Source: Rhizobacter sp. Root1238 (GTDB lineage Bacteria; Pseudomonadota; Gammaproteobacteria; Burkholderiales; Burkholderiaceae_C). Taken from it: a stretch of DNA of 64,000 nucleotides. The DNA is taken from NCBI RefSeq assembly GCF_001425825.1, contig NZ_LMDM01000022.1, positions 1 through 64,000 of the forward strand, written 5' to 3'. Position 1 is the first letter of the stretch. The number at the start of each line of letters is the position of its first letter. The position numbers and the translations under genes were made by a program. Shown here piece by piece: positions 19,884 through 29,130 of the stretch. The notes below the pieces were generated by a model. The model had not been told where the DNA came from, searched no databases, and saw only the letters and a program-made list of their open reading frames with translations.

Positions 19884-22741
19884 TCGCGCGCCAATAGTTG
19901 ACCACGGCTGCCGAGGACAAGCGCCAGCAGCCGGGCCGACTTCACCAAAGGCTTCTGATTGACGATAGCGTCAATTCGAGGGCAGGCGTCCTCGCCAGCC
20001 CAATCGACAAATCCACAAGGAGCCATTGCAAGACGAAGCGCAAGTTCGCACAGAGCACGGTCATTGCATATCGAATATGGACCGACGTGGTCGAGGAGAT
20101 GGTTGCAGGTCTCCTGAATTGAGCTGGTGACGACTGCTTCAGCTTGGCGTACCAATCCAATTGCGAAGGATGGGTTGTGCCACACCGCGGCCTCCAAGGA
20201 TTCCCTCACTGACTGCTGCCCACCGGAGTCTATGAAGGCAAGCTCGCTCCTTGCCCACCAATCACCGCACATGGTGGCATACAACTGCCGATGCATTTCG
20301 CGAAGCACCTTTTTCTTTCGATGCTCTGCGAGCGGCCCGATAAGTCTGGCATCGGTCCAATCTCGAATCCAGTATAGAAGCTCCACAACCTGTTGAGCGT
20401 TTGACAGGTGCGGAGCAAGCATCGGAGCGCTGTGCTGCCAATCGGCCAGAGACATCGTTGCGGGGGGCGCGTTGACAATGATGGCGCTTCTGTGGCCGTT
20501 CGCGGCGACAACATAAAGTCCACCGTCGCCTTCCACGTGGATGCAGTCCGCCTGCGGGCCTTCCCAAGACGAGAGCCGCCGCGATGGCTGCACGAATGGG
20601 GCGTGATAGGCACGGACGGGGTCGGTGTGGTCGGTGTCGTCCACCAGATTTAGGCGCACCAGCTTCGAGCTACGAGACACCTGCCATCGAATCGGTGAGA
20701 CCGAATGCCTTAGCGAGATCGTGGCCTTGCCGAGTTCATGTCCGTCAATGACGAGCCGTCCTTCACATGCTTTGAAGTAGGCCTCGCCAACCGCATCGGT
20801 AACGTCGTGGCGAATGTTCACGAGTTGCCGCCAAGCCGCCCGATCCACCGGCAGCCCCAACTGGCCAAGTTCCTCGCTGTGAATGACAGCCCCTGAGCCA
20901 TTCAGCAGTTCGAGTCGGAAGTCGACCGTGCGTCCCTGTGGCCCGTGCACAGTGCATGTCGCCAAGCCACTCATCATCGAGTCGAGACTCGCACCGTCGG
21001 GGTCAGCAGCCACAACCAGGACAGGAGCATGGCGTCGGCTGGCGTACCCGCTTACAGGGGTGCGGACTGCCAGCGAGAAGGAGCGTTGACTTGCCTGCGT
21101 TCTGAGCTTCGACGTTCCATCAGCCGAGCGGAACGTTGCTGCGATAGCGACGTGATGCAACCCCGGAGGTAGCTTCTCGAGCTCTACAAAGGAAACTTTG
21201 CGGCCATTGATGCTGAACGTCGTGCCCCTGCCGTCGATGCTCACTGAAAAACCGTTACATGTCTCATCGTGCTCGATGCCGAGCATCAATGGAAGGCGTG
21301 CGGACCATTCGAGAACATCAGCATTTCCAAGTCCGAGTGCTGGTAGCCCAGCTGACCAAACAAGCAGTCCTCGAGTTGCGGACAGCCCAAGTTCGTGGAG
21401 GCAACGGGTAGAGTCAGCTGTCGCTTGAATGGGCACATTGAGGAGATGAGCCGTCCCGCCTTTTACGTCCACCGCGACTGGGACGAGGATTTCGCTCGCT
21501 GTGAATTCACCCGAGTGCACTACGATGTAGGTGCATCCCGGCCTTACGTTCCCCCACTTGGCTTGGTATGCGTCGCCATCTTCGGCGACACGAAAGAGCC
21601 ACGGCTTAGAAGCAACGCGGCACTTCTCGTCGATTAGTTGAACCGTTCCTTCTTCGCGCTCTTCGAAGCGAATCCAGGAGGTACCTTCCGCTGGCCAATC
21701 AAGTAGACGCTTCTGCTGCGCTCCGAAAAGCAACCATCGTCTGGTTTGCCAGACATCCTCTGCACCTCTTATCTTGCATCGCGTGCGCCGGATAAATCCA
21801 TCGATGTTCGGATTGTGCCGAGCCCAACCTGAGAACGACGGAACTTCCACGAATCCTTCCCATGAGCCACCCTTGGACCGGCGAAGGCTGACTGTTGGCA
21901 CAACACAAAGTGCCTCAGCCGCTTCTTCAGCTTTCTTCCTATCGAGCTGCTCCCGCTTGGCGTCCTCTGAGCGCTTGAAATTCAGGCGTATCCGGACATC
22001 TCTTGCAACCGCGCGGGCCTCCTTTAACCAAGCCTTTGCGTCCCAAGAGGCCTCGAGGTCTGACACGATTCTTGCCAGCGTGGAAGGAAGCAGGACTGTA
22101 TCGGCTTCCTCGGCTTCGGGAACTAGCAAAGCTCGCGCGATGAGCCCCACCAACTCTTCGTGCTCTAGGAAATTTCTAAAGCGGGCAGACGCTCCATCTG
22201 CGTGTCGGGCAACCAACGAGCCTAGCTGCGCCGCTGGTTGATTGGTGGCTTCAGCTATCTCATAGCGGGAATCAAAGAGCGCTCGGGCCATCTGTGACTG
22301 AAGGTCGCGAGGCAAAATCGCCTGCGTGATTGGCCAAGCGATGATTGAGAACTGTCGCGCCCAAGAGCCTGTAGGTGTAGAGGCCCCGAATTTTGATTTG
22401 AATCGCTCAAAGAAGCTGCGCAGGAAGCGACGGCGATTTACGTCCTGCGTCCAGTGGGGTGTTCTCCTCTCGAACGACTGCCAATACTCTTCGCCGTCAT
22501 AGTCGTATCCAAGCTCAGTGGCGTAGACCACCCAAAGTAGCCAGAGGGACGAGAATCTCCCGCCGAATTCGAGGCTCTTGCGCAGCCCATTCGCTACATC
22601 TCTAAGTTGGTTCTTGCTGAGATTGTGCTCAAGCGTGAACAACGGCAATCCAAAACTTCGCCTCTCGGAGGCAAGCCCGTCAAAGTGCTTCTCGACGGCT
22701 GCCTGCAGGAGCTCCAAAGAGTTGGCGTTCATGGAGCTCAT
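19874..22741 (-). CDS. Large Druantia-associated protein (DruH/STY4851-like)
   Basis: 955 residues from the ATG at 22741, five bases after the druA stop; an ATG at 22732 is also possible. The N-terminal region (LPLFTLEHNLSKNQL, then LWVVYATELGYDYDG and EEYWQSFERRTPHW, about 30-100) resembles the STY4851/ECs_5259 family, found next to DUF1998 helicases and corresponding, I believe, to DruH. A charged helix (KREQLDRKKAEEAAEAL) lies near 280-300. The middle is rich in beta strands like Ig or sandwich domains, and the C-terminal 200 residues are helical. No nuclease motif is visible. Function in defence is unknown. It could instead correspond to a DruB/DruC equivalent. Confidence 0.72.
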   Translation of the reverse strand: MSSMNANSLELLQAAVEKHFDGLASERRSFGLPLFTLEHNLSKNQLRDVANGLRKSLEFGGRFSSLWLLWVVYATELGYDYDGEEYWQSFERRTPHWTQDVNRRRFLRSFFERFKSKFGASTPTGSWARQFSIIAWPITQAILPRDLQSQMARALFDSRYEIAEATNQPAAQLGSLVARHADGASARFRNFLEHEELVGLIARALLVPEAEEADTVLLPSTLARIVSDLEASWDAKAWLKEARAVARDVRIRLNFKRSEDAKREQLDRKKAEEAAEALCVVPTVSLRRSKGGSWEGFVEVPSFSGWARHNPNIDGFIRRTRCKIRGAEDVWQTRRWLLFGAQQKRLLDWPAEGTSWIRFEEREEGTVQLIDEKCRVASKPWLFRVAEDGDAYQAKWGNVRPGCTYIVVHSGEFTASEILVPVAVDVKGGTAHLLNVPIQATADSTRCLHELGLSATRGLLVWSAGLPALGLGNADVLEWSARLPLMLGIEHDETCNGFSVSIDGRGTTFSINGRKVSFVELEKLPPGLHHVAIAATFRSADGTSKLRTQASQRSFSLAVRTPVSGYASRRHAPVLVVAADPDGASLDSMMSGLATCTVHGPQGRTVDFRLELLNGSGAVIHSEELGQLGLPVDRAAWRQLVNIRHDVTDAVGEAYFKACEGRLVIDGHELGKATISLRHSVSPIRWQVSRSSKLVRLNLVDDTDHTDPVRAYHAPFVQPSRRLSSWEGPQADCIHVEGDGGLYVVAANGHRSAIIVNAPPATMSLADWQHSAPMLAPHLSNAQQVVELLYWIRDWTDARLIGPLAEHRKKKVLREMHRQLYATMCGDWWARSELAFIDSGGQQSVRESLEAAVWHNPSFAIGLVRQAEAVVTSSIQETCNHLLDHVGPYSICNDRALCELALRLAMAPCGFVDWAGEDACPRIDAIVNQKPLVKSARLLALVLGSRGQLLARDWV

Positions 22742-22746
22742 CCCAA

Positions 22747-23955
22747 CTAGGTGTTTCCTGTGTTTCGCCCCGCCTCGGTCATGCTCTGGGTTGAACCGAG
22801 GCGAATGAGATCTCGTAGGCCGCTGCTGCTCCAATCATGATATTGAGGCCGCCGTTCCCCCCGGCCTTTCATCCATCGTGATACAGCTAGCGCGCCGACG
22901 TCCTTTACCGAAAGCAGCTCGGACAGGAGTGGGCGCTTAGCCTCCCCTCTCAGAATCTTCAGGCTGTTGCTCGCGGTTGCACTAAGAAAGACTTCGCGCT
23001 GAATTCCATGTTTTAGGACGTCTTCCTTGAACCCAAGAGCGCGAAGCGCAGCACGGACCGTTCGCAGGCGCCAGTTTGGCCCCTCTCCGAACGCATGCAT
23101 ATCCGCATACCCATGATCTATGCTGCGCAAATAGACCCGCATTTCATCGAATAGATCATCCGGTATATGGAAATGCCCCCATCCACCGGTAAACCCTATA
23201 GACGTGAAGTACGACGTGTCACCGAGTCTTAGTCGGTTATAGATGGATGAGCGGCCCATTGAGGAAGACGTTGTGACAGCGAGCAGCCTAGCGTTCTTTG
23301 ACGCGCCGGAGATGATGCCCTCCTTTCCGCCGTATCTCATTCGGAAGTCTTCGTAAACCTCACGTGTGCGGACAAGACAAGCTACGAGCTTGCCACCAAG
23401 CAGCATGTTGTACGGCGGCACTGCTCCGAGGACGTACGCATCCATCAAATTGACGAGCCGCTGCTCTCTGTCCGCGATGCTCCACCCGATATGACTGTCC
23501 CGAGCGCCCAAGTTGTACACCGGGTCCCCAATTGCGAAGATTCCAATCAGCTTGCCGTTGCTCTGGTCGACCACCAGATAGCGCATACGGCGACCGAAAC
23601 CAGCCGATACCGGCACGGACCAAGTGAGTGAAGCTAGCCGAAATAGACGAGCGTGTAGCCCTTCTCCCGTCACAGGCTCCAAAACAGGGCGAATGGCTTC
23701 CGGTCGTACATCGGCGCCGGAAGCGAAATACCTCTGGAGGTTGGGTAGATTGGCGGAGACAAATGCAGCATTCTCAGCCAGCTTGTCCTCACGCTGTTTT
23801 CGATGCAGCGTTCGCACGGTGTCCTTTGAGGCGTCAGGCAGTACGAGAGCACCACTCTCATCTTTCGTGAAGCCTAGGTCGATGAGGTGCTTTCGAAGAT
23901 GGCGCTTAATGCGCGCCTCAGGCGTAAAAGCCGCTACAGCATTCTTGACCGTCAT
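22747..23955 (-). CDS. druA: DruA-like protein (DUF4338)
   Basis: 402 residues, the usual DruA length. It matches the DUF4338 pattern: an N-terminal helical region (RIKRHLRKHLIDLGFTKDES), then FRLASLTWSVPVSAGFGRRM, RYLVVDQSNGKLIGIFAIGD, a GWSIADREQRL segment and YVLGAVPPYNMLLGGKLVAC, features shared by DruA and by some transposase-associated DUF4338 proteins. No transposase motif or terminal inverted repeats are seen, and the gene heads a helicase operon, so DruA is the better call. The biochemical role of DruA is not established. It is the first gene of the block; its promoter should lie in 23956-24127. Confidence 0.85.
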   Translation of the reverse strand: MTVKNAVAAFTPEARIKRHLRKHLIDLGFTKDESGALVLPDASKDTVRTLHRKQREDKLAENAAFVSANLPNLQRYFASGADVRPEAIRPVLEPVTGEGLHARLFRLASLTWSVPVSAGFGRRMRYLVVDQSNGKLIGIFAIGDPVYNLGARDSHIGWSIADREQRLVNLMDAYVLGAVPPYNMLLGGKLVACLVRTREVYEDFRMRYGGKEGIISGASKNARLLAVTTSSSMGRSSIYNRLRLGDTSYFTSIGFTGGWGHFHIPDDLFDEMRVYLRSIDHGYADMHAFGEGPNWRLRTVRAALRALGFKEDVLKHGIQREVFLSATASNSLKILRGEAKRPLLSELLSVKDVGALAVSRWMKGRGERRPQYHDWSSSGLRDLIRLGSTQSMTEAGRNTGNT

Positions 23956-24127
23956 ACTGTTCTCGCCATCGCCTCCCGAGCGCGGTATCTGATAGTAACC
24001 GAGCGCGGCTGTCGCCAGTACGACTTGCGGGCGCGCCGATGGCGGACTACGTGTGCCGCTTGGCGGGCATAGAAGAGCAGGCGTATCCGAGTGCGTGGGC
24101 GGTCCTACGACCGAGCCCTTCCTGGAT

Positions 24128-25273
24128 TCAACGCGCCAACAACTCGATGTACGCCCGGTAGCTGAAACTGCGATTCTTCTTCTGCCCGGTCAGCTCGGTC
24201 ACGATCCCCTGGTCTTCCAGCAGATTTACCGCCGCGGTCGCCGTCGGGAAGGTGGTGTCCAGCTTCTGCCGCACCTGCTCGATCGTGAAGCGTGGCATCA
24301 CCGGCAGCAGCTCGAACAGGCGCAGGCTCACGGCACCGATCCGCGGCACCGCCAGCAGGCGACGTCGATCGGCCGCCACCAGGCTCGCTATCGCGACGAT
24401 GCCGCGCTCAGCTTCGTTGGCCGCGGCCTCGACGGCCTCCAGGAAGAAGCCCGTCCACCCTTCCCAGTCGCCGTCGGTGCGCACGGCGGACAAGCGCCGG
24501 TAATACTCGCGCTGGTGTTGCTTCAGGTAGCCGCTGAGGTACATCAACGGCTCGCGCAGCAGGCCCCACTGCTCCATCAGTGCCGCGATCAGCAGGCGGC
24601 CGATGCGGCCGTTGCCGTCGAGGAACGGATGGATGGTCTCGAACTGGACGTGCGCCAACGCCACCCGCACGATCGGCGGCAGCGACGGTTCAGGCTCGTG
24701 GATGAAGCGCTCCAGGTCGCCCAGCAATTCCGCGACGCGCTCGGGCGGCGGCGGCACGAACACCGCGTTGCCCGGGCGCGTGCCACCGATCCAGTTCTGC
24801 GAGCGGCGCAGTTCGCCCGGCTGCTTGCCGGTGCCGCGGGCGCCATCCAGCAACAGGCGGTGCGCGTCGCACAGCAGGCGCACGCTCACCGGCAGGCCGT
24901 GCGGGTCGCGCAGGTTCTCGCGCACCAGGCGAAAGGCGCGCAGGTAGTTGGTCACCTCCTCCACGTCGTCGGCGTTGGCGATGGCCAGGCCCGCTTCGTC
25001 GTCGAAGAGATCCGTCAGCGTGGCCTGCGTGCCTTCGATCTGCGAGGTGAGCAGCGCTTCCTTGCGGATGGCGCTGTACAGCAGCCATTCGACCGACGGC
25101 ACCAGGCCCGACACGCCCGACAGCCGGGCCAGCGCCAGCTCGGCGCCGCGCGACCGGGCTTCGCAGGACTCCGGCGCCAGCACCGGGCGCACCGGCGGCA
25201 GCGGGCGCGGCACGAAGGCCCGCACGGCCTCACCTGCCGTGGTGCTCCTGACGTAGGTGCCGGTGCTGCGCAT
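24128..25273 (-). CDS. Fic-family protein (AMP transferase)
   Basis: 381 residues. It has the Fic active-site motif HPFLDGNGRIGR (HxFxDGNGRxxR complete, so probably active) around 200-212 and, near the N-terminus, SQIEG, the Ser-x-x-x-Glu-Gly type inhibitory helix of class II Fic proteins that blocks ATP binding. The C-terminal 90 residues form a winged helix (TIEQVRQKLDTTFPTATAAV), typical of Fic/DOC proteins that regulate their own gene. Codon use is GC-rich like the chromosome, unlike the adjoining druA block. A 14-base inverted repeat lies 36 bases upstream. It might modify a host target during stress; a defence link is only positional. Confidence 0.9.
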   Translation of the reverse strand: MRSTGTYVRSTTAGEAVRAFVPRPLPPVRPVLAPESCEARSRGAELALARLSGVSGLVPSVEWLLYSAIRKEALLTSQIEGTQATLTDLFDDEAGLAIANADDVEEVTNYLRAFRLVRENLRDPHGLPVSVRLLCDAHRLLLDGARGTGKQPGELRRSQNWIGGTRPGNAVFVPPPPERVAELLGDLERFIHEPEPSLPPIVRVALAHVQFETIHPFLDGNGRIGRLLIAALMEQWGLLREPLMYLSGYLKQHQREYYRRLSAVRTDGDWEGWTGFFLEAVEAAANEAERGIVAIASLVAADRRRLLAVPRIGAVSLRLFELLPVMPRFTIEQVRQKLDTTFPTATAAVNLLEDQGIVTELTGQKKNRSFSYRAYIELLAR

Positions 25274-25309
25274 CGTATGAAAGCGGCCTTGAATGAGGCG
25301 CTATCATAC

Positions 25310-25323
25310 TAAAGACTTCTTTA
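25310..25323. promoter_or_regulatory. AT-rich inverted repeat upstream of the fic gene
   Basis: TAAAGA-CT-TCTTTA is a perfect 6-base-arm inverted repeat in an AT-rich patch just upstream of fic and overlapping the stop codon of the cysteine hydrolase gene. It could be an operator for the winged-helix domain of the Fic protein. The site is short and the role is speculative. Confidence 0.3.
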
Positions 25324-25998
25324 ATTTGCGGCCTGCCTTTGAAAGGCCGCTTGAACAGCCCGCAGCGACGCCGTCCACCCGACGATCCCGCCCTGCGCGC
25401 GGATCATCGCGAGCGTCGCCGCCTTGAACTGCGGGAAGTACGACCCGGTCGCCTCCTCGACCAGCAGGCATTCGTAGCCGCGGTCGTTGGCCTCGCGCAT
25501 CGTCGTCTGCACGCACACCTCGGTCGTCACGCCGCCGAAGATCAGGCGCGTGATCTGCTGGTCCTGCAGCAGCTCGGCCAGCCGCGTGCCGTAGAACGCA
25601 CCCTTGCCCGGCTTCGCGATCACCACATCGCCGGGCTCGGGCATCAGCTCGGGCACGAAGCCCGCGCCCGGTTCGCCGTCGATCAGGATGCGGCCCATCG
25701 GCCCCGGGTCGCCGATGCGCAGGCTCGGCTTGCCGCGCAGCCGCTTGGCCGGCGGGCAGTCGGACAGGTCCGGCCGGTGGCACTCCTGCGTGTGCACCAC
25801 CAGCACGCCCATCGCGCGGCACAGCGCCACCAGCTCGGCCGCCGCCGGCACCACCGGCGCCAGCAGCGAGACGTCGTTGCCGAGCGCCGCGCCGAACCCG
25901 CCCGGCTCGATGAAATCGCGCTGCATGTCGATCATCACCAGCGCGGTGTGCGCCGGCTCGAACTCGAACGGGCCCGGCAGGGCGTCGACCTGGATCAT
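25321..25998 (-). CDS. Isochorismatase-fold cysteine hydrolase, BiuH/triuret hydrolase-like
   Basis: 225 residues; last gene of the transporter operon, its ATG overlapping the preceding ATPase stop. Catalytic triad of the cysteine hydrolase group: Asp24 (VMIDMQRDF), Lys129 (AKPGKGAF) and Cys162 ([12 protein letters not shown]). Gln202 in AQGGIVG lies where biuret hydrolases have the amide-binding Gln. It is a paralogue of the hydrolase at 30221-30913 but lacks the ADPYRWP N-terminus and differs in the substrate-side loops, so its substrate probably differs. Triuret or a related ureide is attractive because its carboxybiuret product would feed AtzEG. Other family substrates cannot be excluded. 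Confidence 0.82.
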   Translation of the reverse strand: MIQVDALPGPFEFEPAHTALVMIDMQRDFIEPGGFGAALGNDVSLLAPVVPAAAELVALCRAMGVLVVHTQECHRPDLSDCPPAKRLRGKPSLRIGDPGPMGRILIDGEPGAGFVPELMPEPGDVVIAKPGKGAFYGTRLAELLQDQQITRLIFGGVTTEVCVQTTMREANDRGYECLLVEEATGSYFPQFKAATLAMIRAQGGIVGWTASLRAVQAAFQRQAAN

Positions 25999-27575
25999 CG
26001 ATGGCTCCCGCCCATGAACCCGCCCAACACGTGGCGGTCGGCCTGCAATGCATCGGCCTCGTGCACGATGCGCCCCTCGCTCATCACCGCGATGCGGTCC
26101 GACAGCGCCAGCAGTTCGTCGAGGTCCTCGCTGATCAGCAGCACCGCACCGCCGCGGTTGCGCACGTCCATCAGGCGCTGGTGGATCTCGGCAACCGCCG
26201 CGAAATCGAGCCCGAACACCGGGTTCGACACGATCAGCACCTCGGCCTCGTCGCTCAGTTCGCGCGCCAGCACCGCGCGCTGCACGTTGCCGCCGCTCAG
26301 CGTGCGGATCGGCGCCAGCTCGCCGCGCGTCTTGACGCCGAACTCTGCAATCAATCGGCGTGCGCGCTCGCGCAGCGCCGACGTGCGCAGCCAGCCACCG
26401 CGCGCGGCCGGCGCCTGGTCGAAGGCGCGCAGGCCGATGTTGTCCGACACGCTCAGGTCGCCGACGCAGGCATTGCGCAGCGGCTCCTCCGGCAGGCTGC
26501 GCACCTTCAGTCGCCGGTTCTGCGCACGCGTCGCGGCGAAGCGCTCGCGCTGCTCGCCGTGGCCGACCCACACCTGGCCCGACACCCGGCGGCGCTGGCC
26601 GACCAGCGCCTCGGCGAACTCCCGCTGGCCGTTGCCCGACACGCCGGCCACGCCGACGATCTCGCCGGCATGCACGCTCAGGTTCAAGCCGTCGACGGCG
26701 GTCTGCCCGCGGTCGCCGTCGACCGTCAGCGATTCGATCGTCAGCCGCGCGGCACCCCGCTCGTGCACCGCCCGCTGCGGCGGCGCGAACTCGCGCTTCG
26801 ACACGGCAGCATCGGCATCGACCGCACCGACCATCTCGGCCGCCAGCTGCCGCGGATCGGTCTCGGCCACCCGGTGCGCCGCCACCAGCCGGCCGCGCCG
26901 CAGCACGCTGACATCGTCCGCATACGCCATGACCTCGCGGAACTTGTGCGTGATCAGCACGATGCTGCAATCGCCCGCCTGCGCGCGCTCGCGCAGCAGG
27001 CCCAGCACCTCGTCGGCCTCCTGCGGCGTCAACACCGAGGTCGGCTCGTCGAGGATCAGGAGCCGCGGCTTCAGCAGCAGCTGCTTCAGGATCTCGAGCT
27101 TCTGCTTCTGCCCGGCCGACAGCTGCTGCGGCGTCGCATCGAGGTCGAGCCTGAACGGCGTCGTCTCCAGGAAGGCGGCCAGCTCGGCACGCACCGTCGG
27201 CCAATGGATGACGGCCGGCAGCCGGCCGCGCGCAAGCAGCAGGTTCTCGGCCACCGTCATGCCGGGCACGACGGTGAAGTGCTGGTAGACCATGCCGATG
27301 CCGAGCTCGCGCGCGACGACCGGCGACGCGATGTCGCGCTCGCGGCCGTCGATCAGCACGCTGCCCTCTTCGGCGCGCTGCCAGCCGACGACGCACTTCA
27401 CCAGCGTGCTCTTGCCGGCGCCGTTCTCGCCGAGCAGCGCGTGCACCGTGCCGGGCCGCACCGCGAGCGACACGCCGTCGAGCGCGGTGAAGGCGCCGAA
27501 GCGCTTCGTCAGTTGATAGGTGTCGAGCGCCAACGCACCGGTCGGTCGCGCCACCGGGTCCATCGGTGCGGTCAC
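25995..27575 (-). CDS. ABC transporter ATPase, BMP/nucleoside-type (double nucleotide-binding domain)
   Basis: 526 residues with two ABC domains, as in YufO/RbsA-like ATPases. First domain: Walker [10 protein letters not shown] near 50, signature [12 protein letters not shown] and Walker [14 protein letters not shown]. Second domain: degenerate Walker region [10 protein letters not shown] and signature [15 protein letters not shown], ending [16 protein letters not shown]. The GTG start at 27575 overlaps the upstream ATPase stop (GTGA) and has GGGAG in reach; an ATG at 27563 is the alternative. It should power the two BMP-type permeases at 30910-33014, though the genes of another importer lie between them. 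Confidence 0.88.
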   Translation of the reverse strand: MTAPMDPVARPTGALALDTYQLTKRFGAFTALDGVSLAVRPGTVHALLGENGAGKSTLVKCVVGWQRAEEGSVLIDGRERDIASPVVARELGIGMVYQHFTVVPGMTVAENLLLARGRLPAVIHWPTVRAELAAFLETTPFRLDLDATPQQLSAGQKQKLEILKQLLLKPRLLILDEPTSVLTPQEADEVLGLLRERAQAGDCSIVLITHKFREVMAYADDVSVLRRGRLVAAHRVAETDPRQLAAEMVGAVDADAAVSKREFAPPQRAVHERGAARLTIESLTVDGDRGQTAVDGLNLSVHAGEIVGVAGVSGNGQREFAEALVGQRRRVSGQVWVGHGEQRERFAATRAQNRRLKVRSLPEEPLRNACVGDLSVSDNIGLRAFDQAPAARGGWLRTSALRERARRLIAEFGVKTRGELAPIRTLSGGNVQRAVLARELSDEAEVLIVSNPVFGLDFAAVAEIHQRLMDVRNRGGAVLLISEDLDELLALSDRIAVMSEGRIVHEADALQADRHVLGGFMGGSHR

Positions 27576-28345
27576 GCCTTCATCTCCCTGCGGAACACCT
27601 CGAGCGTGTGCGCCTTCACGCGCACGAAGCGTTCGTCGGCCACCGCCTCGGGCAGCCGCGGCCGCGGCATGTCGAAGGGCACGAACTCGGCGATGCGCGT
27701 CGGCCGGCGCGTCAGCAGCAGGATGTGGTCGGCCAGGAACACCGCGTCTTCCAGGTCGTGCGAGACGATCACCATCGTCACGCCGGTCGCGAGGTGCGCC
27801 TCCTGCAGCTTCTCGCGGATGAACAGCGTCATCTCGAAATCCAGCGCCGAGAACGGTTCGTCGAGGAACATCACCTCCGGCCGCGGCGCCAGCGCCCGCA
27901 TGATGCACACCGTCTGCATCTGCCCGCCCGACAGCTCGTACGGGTAGCGCTTCAGGTCGAAGCGGATCTCGAACAACGCCACCAGCTCGTCGACCCGCGC
28001 GCGCACCTGCGCCTCCTTCATGCCCTTGCGGCGCAGCGGGTAGGCGATGTTGTCCCAGGCGGTGATCCATGGGAACAATGCGTCGCGGTAGTTCTGGAAC
28101 ACGTAGCCGATGTCGGTCTGCTTCAGCGTCTTGCCATCGAACAGGATCTCGCCGGCGTCCAGCGGGATCAGCCCGGCGATCATGTTCATCAGCGTCGACT
28201 TGCCGCAGCCGTTGGGCCCGAAGATCGAGACGATCTCGCCGCGCGGCAGGTCGAGGTCGAAGCCGGTGTACAGCGGCACGCCGGCGAACGACTTGCAGAG
28301 GCCGCGGATCGTCACGTGCGGCAGGTTCATCGGACGGGCGTTCAT
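27572..28345 (-). CDS. ABC transporter ATPase, nitrate/sulfonate/taurine type
   Basis: 257 residues. Single ABC domain: Walker [10 protein letters not shown] near 43-51, signature [15 protein letters not shown], Walker [13 protein letters not shown] and switch His in [15 protein letters not shown], closest in style to SsuB/TauB/NrtD. Its start overlaps the permease stop by 4 bases and its stop overlaps the next ATPase. Partner proteins are the permease at 28342 and the binding protein at 29131. Substrate is inferred from context to be a ureide such as biuret. Confidence 0.9.
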   Translation of the reverse strand: MNARPMNLPHVTIRGLCKSFAGVPLYTGFDLDLPRGEIVSIFGPNGCGKSTLMNMIAGLIPLDAGEILFDGKTLKQTDIGYVFQNYRDALFPWITAWDNIAYPLRRKGMKEAQVRARVDELVALFEIRFDLKRYPYELSGGQMQTVCIMRALAPRPEVMFLDEPFSALDFEMTLFIREKLQEAHLATGVTMVIVSHDLEDAVFLADHILLLTRRPTRIAEFVPFDMPRPRLPEAVADERFVRVKAHTLEVFRREMKA

Positions 28346-29112
28346 GCCTTGCCGCTCCAGTGGATCAGCTTCTTCTCGACCAGCAGGAACGCGAGGTTCA
28401 GCAGGTAGCCGAGCGCGCCGGTGATCAGGATCGAGGTGTACATGTCCTTCACGTTGAACACCTGCTGCGCATCGATGATGCGGTGGCCGAGCCCGGTCTC
28501 GGAACCGATGAACATCTCGGCGACGATGACGATCACCAGCGCCATCGAGACCGCGCTGCGCAAGCCCACGAAGGTCTGCGCGAGGCTCTCCATCAGCATC
28601 ACGTCCTTGAACACATGCCAGCGCGACACGCCCATGATCTGCGCCGCCATCACCCGCGTCTTCTTCGCGTTCATCACGCCATACGCGCTGTTGAACAGCA
28701 CGATCAGCATCGCGCCGAAGCTGGCGATCGCGATCTTGTTGATGTCGGTGATGCCGAAGATCAACATGAACAGCGGGATCAGCGCCGAGCTCGGCGTCGA
28801 GCGGAAGAAGTCGATCACGAACTCGACGCTGCGGTACGCCAGCTCAGAGCTGCCGAGCAGCACGCCCAGCGGCACGCCGACCAGCACCGCGATGCCGAAC
28901 GCGGCCAGCGTGCGCCAGAGGGTGGACAGCAGGTCCGGCAGGATTGCGCCGCTGGTCACTGCGCCCCACAGGTAGGCCAGCGTCTCGCCGGGCGGCGGCA
29001 GCAGCACCGGCTTGATCCACCGGGCCGAGATCACCAGCTCCCACAGGCCGAACAGCAGCAGCGGGCCGACCAGCGGCAGCAGCCGTCGGTCCATCAGGCG
29101 CGAGACGTTCAT
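28342..29112 (-). CDS. ABC transporter permease, nitrate/sulfonate/taurine type
   Basis: 256 residues with about six hydrophobic segments, beginning with LLPLVGPLLLFGLWELV, and the permease EAA-type loop around AAQIMGVSRWHVFKDVMLME. It is a SsuC/TauC-like inner membrane component. GGAGGG lies eight bases before the ATG at 29112. It overlaps the ATPase gene by 4 bases and is 18 bases from the binding protein gene, so the three form one importer. Confidence 0.9.
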   Translation of the reverse strand: MNVSRLMDRRLLPLVGPLLLFGLWELVISARWIKPVLLPPPGETLAYLWGAVTSGAILPDLLSTLWRTLAAFGIAVLVGVPLGVLLGSSELAYRSVEFVIDFFRSTPSSALIPLFMLIFGITDINKIAIASFGAMLIVLFNSAYGVMNAKKTRVMAAQIMGVSRWHVFKDVMLMESLAQTFVGLRSAVSMALVIVIVAEMFIGSETGLGHRIIDAQQVFNVKDMYTSILITGALGYLLNLAFLLVEKKLIHWSGKA

Positions 29113-29130
29113 GGCGTGCCCTCCGGATGA

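Larger units (their letters stand above)
13247..23955 (-). other. Druantia-like anti-phage defence locus (candidate variant)
   Basis: Four minus-strand loci in transcription order: druA (DUF4338), a 955-residue DruH/STY4851-like gene, a 360-residue unknown and a DUF1998 giant helicase (druE-like). They are spaced by -10 to +9 bases, so they form one transcript. By eye, the block uses more A/T-ending codons and has less extreme GC than the flanking genes, as expected of an acquired island. Classical Druantia type I is druABCDE and type III is druH-druE, as I recall. This set has a type I marker (DruA) with a type III-like large protein. No integrase or flanking direct repeat was seen. Confidence 0.75.

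Noticed and set aside
13247-23955. DISARM system
   Set aside because: A DUF1998 helicase is shared with DISARM, but no methyltransferase or DrmB/DrmC gene is present, and DUF4338 points to Druantia.
22747-23955. DUF4338 gene as part of a transposon
   Set aside because: No terminal inverted repeats, target duplications or transposase catalytic motif seen; it heads a co-directional helicase operon.
24039-24161. Small plus-strand frame between druA and fic
   Set aside because: About 40 codons, no ribosome site, overlaps the 3' end of fic, no recognisable motif; may be a remnant but cannot be supported.
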